In this document: positions 1 to 6,614 of the stretch, piece by piece
Layout: the number at the start of each line of letters is the position of its first letter
Numbering within the stretch: position 1 is the stretch's first letter
From: Chloroflexota bacterium
GTDB lineage: Bacteria; Chloroflexota; Dehalococcoidia; DSTF01; JACRBR01
Assembly (NCBI GenBank): GCA_021813085.1
Contig: JAKAMA010000055.1
Location: forward strand, 1 to 9,982
Direction: 5' to 3'
Length of the DNA: 9,982 nucleotides
The notes under the pieces: model-generated
What the model was told of the DNA's origin: nothing
Database searches by the model: none
The model's input: the letters and a program-made list of their open reading frames with translations, nothing else
Position numbers and translations under genes: made by a program

Positions 1-909
1 GTAGCCGAACAACGGCTTGCGCGAAAACGTCGGTAAGATCTCGGAGACGATCCCCATGGCCGGCAAGATGAGGATATAGACCTCGGGATGGCCGAACATC
101 CAGAACATGTGCTGCCAGAGCAGCGGTGTCGCGCCCGCGTTCGCGTTGAAGAAGTTGGCGCTGAACAGCCGGTCGAAGGTGAGCTCGAACATCGCGACCG
201 CGATCACCGGCATCGCGAAGATGAGCAGGAACGACGTCACCAGCGACATCCAGACGAACACCGGCATGCGGAAGAGGCTCATGCCGGGCGCCCGCATGTT
301 GAGGATCGTGACGATGAAGTTGAAGCCGCCGGCCAGCGAGGCGATGCCCAGGATCTGGATGCCGAGCATCCAGAAATCCACCCCGGTCCCGGGCGAGTAG
401 GCGCTCTCCGTCAGCGGCGCGTAGCCGTACCAACCCGTGTCCGGTGCACCGAGGTGCCCCTTGAAGATGTTGCCACCCGTGAAGAAGCTGACGTTGAGGA
501 AGATGCCGCCGAGCAGGAAGACCCAGAAGCTGAAGGCGTTGAGCCGCGGGAACGCCACGTCGCGGGCGCCGATCATCAGCGGGATCAGCAGGTTCATGAA
601 GGCGACGCCGAGCGGCATGACGACGAGGAAGATCATCGTCGTGCCGTGCATCGTGAAGATGGCGTTGTACTGATCCGGGTTGAGCAGGCTCTGGTTCGGA
701 CGCGCGAGCTGGAGGCGCACGACCAGCGCCTCGACGCCGCCCGCCAGGAAGAAGATGAAGGCGGCGACGCCGTAGAGGATCCCGATCTTCTTGTGGTCGA
801 CGGTCGAGAGCCAGCTCCAGATGCCGTGATAGGGCTCGCCGGCGCCGCGGGCCTGCTTCATCGCCTCGGCCATCGTCACCGGTCCGCGTCCTGTGATCGC
901 TCGTGCCAT
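1..909 (-). CDS. ctaD: Cytochrome c oxidase subunit I (partial, C-terminal part beyond the left edge)
   Basis: This is the catalytic subunit of an aa3-type heme-copper oxidase, which reduces O2 to water and pumps protons across the membrane. The frame stays open for 303 codons from the ATG at 909 to base 1, so only about the first half of a usual 520-600 residue protein is here. Visible motifs: the MHGTTMIF helix with low-spin heme a ligand H88; D117 in the GARDVAFPR loop, matching the D-channel entry aspartate, with N124 after it; and [10 protein letters not shown], giving CuB ligand H274, channel glutamate E276 and the cross-linking tyrosine Y278. E276 and Y278 together indicate an A1-type oxidase. 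The start overlaps the ctaC stop by one base (TGATG), so translation is probably coupled. The remaining CuB ligands and the high-spin heme ligand lie outside the window. Identity is certain. Confidence 0.97.
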   Translation of the reverse strand, partial: MARAITGRGPVTMAEAMKQARGAGEPYHGIWSWLSTVDHKKIGILYGVAAFIFFLAGGVEALVVRLQLARPNQSLLNPDQYNAIFTMHGTTMIFLVVMPLGVAFMNLLIPLMIGARDVAFPRLNAFSFWVFLLGGIFLNVSFFTGGNIFKGHLGAPDTGWYGYAPLTESAYSPGTGVDFWMLGIQILGIASLAGGFNFIVTILNMRAPGMSLFRMPVFVWMSLVTSFLLIFAMPVIAVAMFELTFDRLFSANFFNANAGATPLLWQHMFWMFGHPEVYILILPAMGIVSEILPTFSRKPLFGY

Positions 910-1718
910 CAGTTCCCCCCGGACGCCACGGCCTGTGGCTGACTCGGCGCACTGCTCGGCGTGGTGACAGCGCCCTGGCTCTTCGCCCAGGCCTCGAACT
1001 CCTGCGGCGTCTGGACGATCACGCGGAAGCGCATCTCAGCGTGGCCGAAGCCGCAGAACTCGGCGCACTGGCCGGAGTAGTCACCAGGTTGGTCGGCCTT
1101 GATCCACATGTGGTTCGGGTGATTCGGGATGACCTGGATCTTCCCCGCGAGCTTGGGGACCCAGAAGCTGTGGATCACGTCCCCGGAGTGGAACTGGAGG
1201 CCGATCTCCGTCCCGGCAGGGATGTGCATCTCGTTGTTGGGGCTGCTAATCGGCTTGCCGCTGGCATCCTTGTAGTCCGGGTATTCGAACTGCCACAACC
1301 ACTGGATCGCCGTCACATTGACGCGCGTCGCGCCCTTGTGCGGTTCGCGTCCCAGCGCGACGACGCCCGCGAGCACCGGCACGGCGACGATCGCCAGGAG
1401 GATCGCCGGGGCGACCGTCCAGGCCACTTCCAGGGCGGGGTTGCCGTGGACCTGCCGCGGGATCGAGTCGTCGCCCTTGCGGTTGCGGAACTTGAACACG
1501 ATGAGGAGCACGAGGCCTTCGACGAGGACGAGGACGGCGGCGGCCGGCCAGATGACGAGCAGGTAGATGTCGCGCTCGCGGCCCGCGACGGGTCCGGCCG
1601 GGGCCATCGTGTTCTGGGCGCCGCCAATGATGCTCGAGCAGCCCGCGAAGAGGACCACCGTGGCGAGCGCGAACGCGCCCACCAGTGCGCGGCGAAGATA
1701 GACGCCCCGACGGCTCAC
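909..1718 (-). CDS. ctaC: Cytochrome c oxidase subunit II, lipoprotein with CuA site
   Basis: This subunit accepts electrons from cytochrome c at the dinuclear CuA centre and passes them to heme a in CtaD. I chose the GTG at 1718 (269 aa) because GAGGGGGAG lies just upstream; a longer frame opens with TTG at 1820 but its added residues look like untranslated leader. From the GTG, residues 8-26 form a signal peptide ending in LFAG-C27, a lipobox, so the mature protein is probably lipid-anchored. Two transmembrane helices follow (about 51-76 and 100-122), then the cupredoxin domain. All six CuA ligands are visible: H183, C218, E220, C222, H226 and M229 (core [13 protein letters not shown]). The aromatic WLWQFEY electron-entry patch is at 140-146. 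The protein ends in a short Ser/Pro/Gln tail with no CXXCH, so it is not a caa3-type fusion. It is translationally coupled to ctaD. Confidence 0.95.
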   Translation of the reverse strand: MSRRGVYLRRALVGAFALATVVLFAGCSSIIGGAQNTMAPAGPVAGRERDIYLLVIWPAAAVLVLVEGLVLLIVFKFRNRKGDDSIPRQVHGNPALEVAWTVAPAILLAIVAVPVLAGVVALGREPHKGATRVNVTAIQWLWQFEYPDYKDASGKPISSPNNEMHIPAGTEIGLQFHSGDVIHSFWVPKLAGKIQVIPNHPNHMWIKADQPGDYSGQCAEFCGFGHAEMRFRVIVQTPQEFEAWAKSQGAVTTPSSAPSQPQAVASGGN

Positions 1719-1720
1719 CG

Positions 1721-1729
1721 CTCCCCCTC
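1721..1729 (-). promoter_or_regulatory. Ribosome binding site that sets the ctaC GTG start
   Basis: GAGGGGGAG on the minus strand lies two bases before the GTG at 1718; measured from its GAGGGG part the spacing is five. It is the reason for placing the ctaC start here, directly before the signal peptide, and not at the upstream TTG. Confidence 0.6.
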
Positions 1730-1764
1730 TCGTCGCTCCAGACGTCCACCTCGCGTGATGTGCC

Positions 1765-1776
1765 GGCCGTACGGCC
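1765..1776. repeat. Perfect 12-bp palindrome in the ctaC leader
   Basis: GGCCGTACGGCC is a perfect palindrome with no spacer. It lies between the ctaC promoter and its ribosome binding site, about 90 bases downstream of the predicted transcription start. It could bind a dimeric regulator or be chance in GC-rich DNA. No function can be assigned. Confidence 0.4.
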
Positions 1777-1871
1777 TGTCCAGGGTAGACGGCACGGCTC
1801 CACCGCCCGCGCGCGCGCAATTGGCGTCAGCCCGGGAAGGCGCGGACCGCCCCGACCTTTGCGCCGAGCGA

Positions 1872-1900
1872 ATTATTCCCCGCGTCCCGAGTAGCGTCAA
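1872..1900 (-). promoter_or_regulatory. Sigma-70-type promoter for ctaC-ctaD
   Basis: On the minus strand TTGACG (1895-1900) and AATAAT (1872-1877) are separated by 17 bases; each hexamer matches five of six consensus positions. Transcription should start near 1865, leaving a leader of roughly 147 bases before the ctaC GTG. The promoter sits in the 275-bp gap after ctaB, so ctaC-ctaD can be expressed separately from ctaA-ctaB. I saw no convincing terminator after ctaB, so read-through is also possible. Confidence 0.75.
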
Positions 1901-1993
1901 GCCCTCGTGACGGATGCCACAATCGCGTGGTCGGTGCGTGGGGCGGCGATGGGAGCGGTACACGGGCCCTCGGGTGCGGGGTGCGGCCCCGGC

Positions 1994-2908
1994 TCAGCGC
2001 AGGATGAGCGGATCGATGCCGACGGCGAGAAAGATCAGCGCCAGGTACAGCAGCGAGAACGTGAACACCCGCATCGCGGCGCCGGGACGGTCGTCGCCGC
2101 GCAGGCGCCACGCCTTCCAGACGAAGACGCCGCCGAGCGCAGCCGCCGCGACGGCATACAGCCACCCGACCGTGCCCGTCGCGTACAGCGCGAGGCTGAC
2201 CGGCATGAGGAGGGCGGCGTAGACGAAGATCTGCTTCTTCGTCTCGTGGAGCGAGGCGACCACCGGGAGCATCGGCACGCCCGCGCGGGCGTAGTCGTCC
2301 CGGTACTTGATCGAGAGCGCCCAGAAGTGCGGCGGCGTCCAGAAGAAGATGATCGCGAAGAGGACGACGGCGGGCCAGCCTACGTCGCCGCGCACGGCGG
2401 CCCAGGCGACCAGCGGTGGCATCGCGCCGGCGGCGCCGCCGATGACGATGTTCTGCGGCGTCGTGCGCTTCAGCCACATCGTGTACACGAGCACGTAGAA
2501 GGCGGCGGCCGAGAACGCGAGGATGGCGGCGAGCAGGTCCGCGGCCAGGGCCAACATCAGGAAGGCCGCGACCTCGAGGCCCAGCGCGAAGACCAGCGCG
2601 CTCGCGGGGTCCACCTTCCCCATCGGCAGCGGCCGGCCGCGTGTGCGGTGCATGATCTCGTCGATGTCGCGGTCGACGTAGCAGTTGATCGCATTGGCGC
2701 CGCCGGCGGCGAGCGTGCCGCCGAGCACGGTCGCGAACATCAGCCAGGGCGAAGGGATGCCGCGCTGGGCCAGGATCATCGTCGGCACGGTCGTGATCAG
2801 GAGCAGCGAGATGATCCCCGGCTTCGTGAGCGCGAGGTAGGCGGAGAAGACCTCGCGCCAGCGCGTGGCCGGGGCGGCGGGCTGTACGCGGACGTCTAGC
2901 GCGCCCAT
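1994..2908 (-). CDS. ctaB: Protoheme IX farnesyltransferase (heme O synthase)
   Basis: The enzyme transfers a farnesyl group to the 2-vinyl side chain of protoheme IX to make heme O, the precursor of heme A. It is a polytopic membrane protein of 304 residues, normal for the UbiA/CtaB family. The first prenyl-diphosphate/Mg motif NxxxDxxxD is N75-D79-D83, inside NCYVDRDIDEIMHRTRGRPL. The family signature TPPHFWAL is at 191-198, followed by the second acidic loop YRDDYARAGVPMLP (202-215). Hydrophobic helices fill most of the rest, ending at DPLILR. The ATG at 2908 has AAGGTGG four bases upstream and lies inside the end of ctaA (13-bp overlap), so the two are co-translated. The product feeds CtaA, and the final acceptor is the CtaD encoded just downstream. 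Confidence 0.96.
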   Translation of the reverse strand: MGALDVRVQPAAPATRWREVFSAYLALTKPGIISLLLITTVPTMILAQRGIPSPWLMFATVLGGTLAAGGANAINCYVDRDIDEIMHRTRGRPLPMGKVDPASALVFALGLEVAAFLMLALAADLLAAILAFSAAAFYVLVYTMWLKRTTPQNIVIGGAAGAMPPLVAWAAVRGDVGWPAVVLFAIIFFWTPPHFWALSIKYRDDYARAGVPMLPVVASLHETKKQIFVYAALLMPVSLALYATGTVGWLYAVAAAALGGVFVWKAWRLRGDDRPGAAMRVFTFSLLYLALIFLAVGIDPLILR

Positions 2909-3855
2909 TCGGCCACCTTCGCGCGTTCGCCGGCCGCGGCGTCACGGGCCGCGGCCGCGCGCCGGCCGGGCAAATAGAACGAGAGCGCCGCCACGCCGAC
3001 GAGCAGGCACCAGAGCAGCGCCGCGAGCGACAGGTGCGCGACCACGATGCCCGCCGCCAGGCTGGTCCAGATGTTCGCCGCACCGACCAGCGCCTGCGCC
3101 ACGTAGACGGCCAGTGCGACGAGCGGCAGGGCGACGAGCAGCGGCTCGGCGCGGCGCTCCTCGAAGCCCATGTACGCCAGGCCGGCGAGGATGACCCCCA
3201 GCAGGCCGGCGACGAACCGATGGAGCATCTGCAAGCCCTGCGCGCTGCCGCTGCCCGCGAAGCTGCTGCCGCCGCAGAGCGGCCAGCTCTTGCAGGCGAG
3301 CGCGGCATCGGTGCCGCTGATGTACGAGCCCAGCACGAGCGTGATGAACGCGACCGCCGCCGCGGCGAGCGCCAGGCGGGTGTACGGCGTGGCCAGCGCC
3401 GCCGGCAGCGCCCCGGCGCCGCGGGCGCGGAAGTGCGCGATGACGGCGGCCACGATCATGATGCCCATGAACGTCATCGCCGTGGCCAGGTGCGCCGCGA
3501 CGATCTCCGCGGGCAGGTCCCGCTTCACCGTGATGCCGCCGAGGATGATCTGGAACAGCAGCACGACGCCGGCGGTGAACGCCAGCCAGAACACGAGCCT
3601 GTTCTTGCGCTCGGTCTTGAACGTGAAGAAGGTGACGCCGAGGAACAGGATGCCGACCACGGTGGCTGCCGTACGATGCGAATACTCGATCAGTGTGTGC
3701 TTCTCGAGCTTCGGGATGAGGCTGCCGTGGCAGGTCGGCCAGTCCGGGCAGCCAAGGCCGGAGCCCGTCGCGCGCACCGTGCCGCCGATGACGACGAGCG
3801 CGAAGGTTGCGAGGATCGTGGTGATCAGCAGGCGCTGGAACCAGGTCATAGGCAC
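2896..3855 (-). CDS. ctaA: Heme A synthase (COX15/CtaA family)
   Basis: The enzyme oxidises the C8 methyl of heme O to a formyl group, giving heme A for the oxidase. The 319-residue product has eight predicted membrane helices as two similar four-helix halves. The N-terminal half has GGTVRATGSGLGCPDWPTCHG with the loop cysteine pair C36/C42, the EYSHR motif with H60, and H122 in AAHL. The C-terminal half has a second cysteine pair C188/C194 (ACKSWPLC), H212 in LHRF and H274 in VAHL. These four histidines are the family heme ligands. The start is uncertain: GTG at 3855 or ATG at 3849. Neither has a ribosome binding site at normal distance, and a strong AGGAGG lies about 30 bases upstream. It is the first gene of the ctaA-ctaB unit. 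Confidence 0.95.
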   Translation of the reverse strand: MPMTWFQRLLITTILATFALVVIGGTVRATGSGLGCPDWPTCHGSLIPKLEKHTLIEYSHRTAATVVGILFLGVTFFTFKTERKNRLVFWLAFTAGVVLLFQIILGGITVKRDLPAEIVAAHLATAMTFMGIMIVAAVIAHFRARGAGALPAALATPYTRLALAAAAVAFITLVLGSYISGTDAALACKSWPLCGGSSFAGSGSAQGLQMLHRFVAGLLGVILAGLAYMGFEERRAEPLLVALPLVALAVYVAQALVGAANIWTSLAAGIVVAHLSLAALLWCLLVGVAALSFYLPGRRAAAARDAAAGERAKVAEWAR

Positions 3856-3886
3856 GTGCGGCCGGCGGCGCGCGCCAGCGCGTCAT

Positions 3887-3892
3887 CCTCCT
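3887..3892 (-). promoter_or_regulatory. Strong Shine-Dalgarno in the ctaA leader, misplaced for the ctaA start
   Basis: AGGAGG on the minus strand is directly followed, with no spacing, by an ATG (3886) that is out of frame with ctaA; the ctaA frame has a TGA at 3885. A CTG eight bases beyond the AGGAGG would open a 10-codon leader peptide whose TGA overlaps the ctaA ATG at 3849 as ATGA. Leader-peptide coupling is one reading; a sequence error near 3850-3885 is another. Confidence 0.4.
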
Positions 3893-3925
3893 GTTGATGA
3901 GCGAAACAGGCGGTCGAGTGTGCTG

Positions 3926-3945
3926 CTCGTGAGCGATATCACGAG
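3926..3945. promoter_or_regulatory. 20-bp dyad, candidate operator in the ctaA/dehydrogenase divergent region
   Basis: CTCGTGA and TCACGAG form perfect 7-bp arms around the 6-base centre GCGATA. The dyad lies about 70 bases upstream of the ctaA start, where the ctaA promoter is expected, and about 50 bases from the -35 box of the divergent dehydrogenase gene. The size and symmetry suit a homodimeric helix-turn-helix regulator. A hairpin in the ctaA leader RNA is also possible. No regulator gene is in the window. Confidence 0.4.
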
Positions 3946-3970
3946 TAACACGCGCCTTTCCAAGGGTCAA
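3942..3970 (-). promoter_or_regulatory. Weak candidate promoter for ctaA-ctaB
   Basis: TTGACC (3965-3970) is a fair -35 box on the minus strand. Seventeen bases on, the -10 position holds only TACTCG. An alternative pair is TTGGAA with TGATAT at 16 bases. Both overlap or abut the 20-bp dyad. A promoter is expected here because the neighbouring gene is divergent, but the sequence does not settle which one is used. Confidence 0.3.
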
Positions 3971-3990
3971 GCGAGGCTGACTGTAGCACG

Positions 3991-4018
3991 TTGACACAGC
4001 GGACGCCGGGGCTAAGAT
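3991..4018 (+). promoter_or_regulatory. Near-consensus promoter for the zinc-dependent dehydrogenase
   Basis: TTGACA (3991-3996, perfect) and TAAGAT (4013-4018) are 16 bases apart. Transcription would start near 4025, giving a leader of about 40 bases. This is among the strongest promoters in the window and suggests substantial basal expression. Confidence 0.75.
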
Positions 4019-4051
4019 ACGATCCATCCGTCCACGGAACGTGCGCATTTG

Positions 4052-4058
4052 AGAAAGG
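4052..4058 (+). promoter_or_regulatory. Ribosome binding site that sets the dehydrogenase start
   Basis: AGAAAGG ends eight bases before the ATG at 4067 but only two before the ATG at 4061, and it follows immediately on the possible TTG at 4049. Spacing therefore favours 4067. Confidence 0.55.
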
Positions 4059-4066
4059 TCATGCAG

Positions 4067-5182
4067 ATGGCTGAGACCGGCAGAGCGGCGGTGTTCCTCG
4101 GGCCCGGCAAGGGCTACGAGGTCCAGGAGTTCGAGGTGCCGGCGCCGGAGCCGGAAGGCATCGTCATCAAGGTGTCGATGGGCGGCATCTGCGGCTCCGA
4201 CCTGCACATCTGGCGCGGCGACTCGCCGCTCTTCGCGGCGATGGCCGGCAACGTCGCCGGCCACGAGATGAGCGGCCGCGTCCACCGCCTCGGCGCGAAC
4301 ATCAAGACCGACTCGCTCGGCCGGCCGCTGAAGGAGGGCGACCGGGTGGCCTACGCCTACTTCTACCCGTGCGGCCGATGCTACCAGTGCAACAAGGGCG
4401 AGTTCGCCGCCTGCCCGCAGAAGCTGCTGGGCATGGGGCCGAGCATCAGCAAGTTCAGCGGCGCCTACGGCGAGTACTACTACCTCAAGCCCGGCGGCTG
4501 GGTGTTCAAGGTGCCGGACGCGATCACGGACGCGATGGCGACGCCCGTCAACTGCGCGCTCTCGCAGGTGACCTACGGGCTGCAGCAGGCCGGCCTGCGC
4601 TACGGCGACACCGTCGTCGTGCAGGGCGCCGGCGGCCTCGGGCTGAACGCGATCGCCGTGGCGAAGGAGATGGGCGCGGACGCCGTGATCGCGATCGACG
4701 GCGTGCCCGGCCGCCTCGCGCTGGCGAAGCGCTTCGGCGCCGACGATGTGATCGACATCACGCGCGAGGCGACGCCGATGGACCGCATCGCGAAGGTGAA
4801 GGCGCTGACCGGCGGCCGCGGCGGCGACGTCGTGGTGGAGGTCGTCGGCATCCCGCAGGCCGTGCCCGAGGGCATCCAGATGGTCCGCGAGGGCGGCACG
4901 TACCTCGAGATCGGCAACATCTCCTTCGGGCGGACGGCGGAGATCGACCCCTCACAGCTCGTCTGGGGCTCGAAGCGGATCCAGGGCGTGATCATGTACA
5001 ACCCGTGGGTGATCCCGGAGGCGCTGGACTTCCTCGTGCGGACGAAGGACAAGTACCCGCACGGCGACGTGGTGTCGCACACGTTCAAGCTCGACGACAT
5101 CAACGAGGCGTTCCAGAACAGCGAGTGGCTGCGCGAGGGCGACGCGACGAAGGTCAACCGCGCGGCGATCGTGATGGGGTAG
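4067..5182 (+). CDS. Zinc-dependent medium-chain dehydrogenase/reductase (alcohol dehydrogenase-like)
   Basis: A 371-residue NAD(P)-dependent oxidoreductase of the MDR superfamily; such enzymes interconvert an alcohol or polyol and a carbonyl compound in the cytosol. The GroES-like domain has catalytic-zinc ligands C42 (GGICGSD) and H66-E67 (AGHEM), with C163 (PVNCAL) in the third-ligand position. The structural-zinc loop has all four cysteines: C102, C105, C108 and C116. The Rossmann fold has GAGGLG at 188-193 and an acidic D211 at the end of the second strand, which favours NAD over NADP. The C-terminal part (ISFGRTAEIDPSQLVWGSKRI region) is ordinary for zinc-binding dehydrogenases. The substrate cannot be told from sequence. 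It is the only plus-strand gene here, with its own promoter, and nothing links it to respiration. Its last 29 bp overlap the end of the convergent glycosyltransferase gene. An alternative start is the ATG at 4061. Confidence 0.9.
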   Translation: MAETGRAAVFLGPGKGYEVQEFEVPAPEPEGIVIKVSMGGICGSDLHIWRGDSPLFAAMAGNVAGHEMSGRVHRLGANIKTDSLGRPLKEGDRVAYAYFYPCGRCYQCNKGEFAACPQKLLGMGPSISKFSGAYGEYYYLKPGGWVFKVPDAITDAMATPVNCALSQVTYGLQQAGLRYGDTVVVQGAGGLGLNAIAVAKEMGADAVIAIDGVPGRLALAKRFGADDVIDITREATPMDRIAKVKALTGGRGGDVVVEVVGIPQAVPEGIQMVREGGTYLEIGNISFGRTAEIDPSQLVWGSKRIQGVIMYNPWVIPEALDFLVRTKDKYPHGDVVSHTFKLDDINEAFQNSEWLREGDATKVNRAAIVMG

Positions 5183-6518
5183 GCGCGCGCAGCGACGCCG
5201 CGGCCTCCCAGAGCCGGACGATGCCGAGCGCGGCGAGCGGGGCGATGACGACGGCCAGCGGATAGTGGAAGCGCGGGTCGCCGAAGAACACGAGGTACGC
5301 CGCCGTCCACGACAGGATCACCGCGACGAGCAGGATGACCTCGCGCGGGTAGCGTCCCGCGCCGGCGGCGGCGCCAAGAGCCGCGAGCGCGAGCACGGCG
5401 GCCCAGAACGCGTTGTCGGCGCCGCGGAGCCAGCCATCGCCACGGCTGCTGAAGTCCGGATGGTCGCCGTACGCGGCGTTCCAGTCGAGCGCGGTGGCGT
5501 CGGACTCGTAGATCGCCCGCAGCTTGGTCAGCGCGAGCCGCGCCTCGGCGGCCGGGTGCGACCGCGCGTACGCCAGGGCGTCGTCCAGCGCGATCCGGCT
5601 CGACGCGGCCTCGTACTGGGCGAGCGTGAGGCCGGTCGCGTGGGAGCGCGGGACGGGCTGCAGGGTCCGCATCCGTCCCGTCGCACCGGCGTGGTTGCCG
5701 ATCCAGAAGTCCGAGCCGAAGTTCGAGGCGATCGGCACGAAGCTGCCGGACAGGCGTTCATTCCTGACCAGCCAGGGTGTCAGCAGCAGCGCCGTCAGCG
5801 CGGCGAGCGTCAGCGACCACGCGAGCCATCGGCGCAGGCCGGGGCGGCAGAGCAACCACCAGAGGCCGGCGATGGGCAGGAGGAGCAGCCCCTCTCCGCG
5901 CGTCAGCGCGGCGGCCGCGACGACGGCGGCGAGCGCCGGCAGGACGGGCCATGGCGTCGCCCGCCGGCGCGGGAGCCAGAGGGCGAGGAGCAGGCCGAGC
6001 GCGAAGAGCGCCGTGAACAGCGGCTCGGAGAGCGCGAGCGAGCTGAACTGGACCTGCCCGGGCCAGACGGCCAGGAGCAGCGCGGCGACGATCGCGACGC
6101 GCGCGCCAACGAGCATGCGGCTGGCGGCGTAGACGGCCGCGATCGTGATCAGCGCCAGCACGACGTTCGCGGCGTACGCCTGCGCGCGGCCCTCGCCGAA
6201 CGCCTTGAAGACAGCGCCGAGGAAGGCCGAGTAGCCGGGCGGCCACGCCATCGTCGGCGGGCCGAGGTACGGGTTGCGGAAGCCGTCGCCCGCGGCGATG
6301 AAGCGCGCCGTGTTCCAGTACCACACCGTGTCGTCGAAGCGGCCGTCGTTCGGGTAGGGATGGACGCGGACCAGCCACGCCGCCCGCAGGCCGGCGGCGA
6401 GGCACAGCGTCCCGACGAGCGGCGCGAGGGCCAGGGCGCGTCCGCGCCACGCGCGAGGGGCGGGCGCCCCGGACGCGCGCGGCGTGGCTTCGGACGCGGC
6501 AGCAGGGTCGGGCCTCAT
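5154..6518 (-). CDS. GT-C membrane glycosyltransferase, family 39-like (PMT_2/ArnT-type)
   Basis: A 454-residue polytopic membrane protein. Enzymes of this fold move a sugar from a polyprenyl-phosphate donor to a lipid, protein or polysaccharide on the outer face of the membrane. Helix 1 (about 28-50) is followed by an extracytoplasmic loop with the acidic pair D62-D63 in the catalytic GT-C position, then FIAAGDGFRNPYLGPP and WPPGYSAFLG (92-101). Other family-like features are ALSEPLF (162-168), LTRGEG (205-210), NFGSDFWIGNH (266-276) and a final RFHYPLAVVIAPLAALG helix (416-432). Residues about 253-365 form a long soluble loop before the last helices. The ATG at 6518 has GGGAGG four bases upstream. 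Sugar and acceptor are unknown and no glycan locus surrounds it. It is separated by 96 bp from the cytochrome b operon. Confidence 0.82.
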   Translation of the reverse strand: MRPDPAAASEATPRASGAPAPRAWRGRALALAPLVGTLCLAAGLRAAWLVRVHPYPNDGRFDDTVWYWNTARFIAAGDGFRNPYLGPPTMAWPPGYSAFLGAVFKAFGEGRAQAYAANVVLALITIAAVYAASRMLVGARVAIVAALLLAVWPGQVQFSSLALSEPLFTALFALGLLLALWLPRRRATPWPVLPALAAVVAAAALTRGEGLLLLPIAGLWWLLCRPGLRRWLAWSLTLAALTALLLTPWLVRNERLSGSFVPIASNFGSDFWIGNHAGATGRMRTLQPVPRSHATGLTLAQYEAASSRIALDDALAYARSHPAAEARLALTKLRAIYESDATALDWNAAYGDHPDFSSRGDGWLRGADNAFWAAVLALAALGAAAGAGRYPREVILLVAVILSWTAAYLVFFGDPRFHYPLAVVIAPLAALGIVRLWEAAASLRAPTPSRSPRG

Positions 6519-6526
6519 GCCGCCTC

Positions 6527-6543
6527 CCGTCGCTGAGCGACGG
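6527..6543. repeat. Short hairpin in the leader of the glycosyltransferase gene
   Basis: CCGTCGC-TGA-GCGACGG has perfect 7-bp arms and a 3-base loop. On the minus-strand transcript the stem runs into the GGGAGG ribosome binding site by two bases, so it could limit translation. A loose TATCAT (6549-6554) upstream could be a -10 box, with no -35 seen. The 96-bp gap shows no U-tract terminator. Confidence 0.35.
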
Positions 6544-6614
6544 CGTCGATGATACGCGATGACCCGGCGAGCTACGTGCCGGCGGCGATCTCCGACGCGG
6601 GCCGGGGCCTTCCG

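Noticed and set aside
88..942. 284-codon plus-strand open frame
   Set aside because: The opposite strand clearly encodes cytochrome oxidase subunit I with all expected motifs.
909..1718. caa3-type oxidase (subunit II fused to cytochrome c)
   Set aside because: CtaC ends about 40 residues after the CuA loop in a Ser/Pro/Gln tail, with no CXXCH.
1719..1820. N-terminal extension of CtaC from a TTG
   Set aside because: It would put 34 charged residues before a normal lipoprotein signal peptide; the GTG at 1718 has a purine-rich ribosome binding site.
1907..2899. 330-codon plus-strand open frame
   Set aside because: It lies opposite ctaB, whose identity is certain; the translation is low-complexity charged sequence with no domain.
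1827..3308. 493-codon minus-strand open frame across ctaA and ctaB
   Set aside because: It is a shifted frame of two certain genes, with Arg/Ala-rich composition and no membrane helices.
2942..4285. 447-codon minus-strand open frame
   Set aside because: It is the shifted frame of ctaA running through the promoter region and antisense to the dehydrogenase; it has no family motif.
5265..6536. 423-codon plus-strand open frame
   Set aside because: It is antisense to the glycosyltransferase, its product is a repetitive Arg/Glu/Ala composition typical of GC-rich reverse frames, and the minus-strand protein has coherent helices and family motifs.
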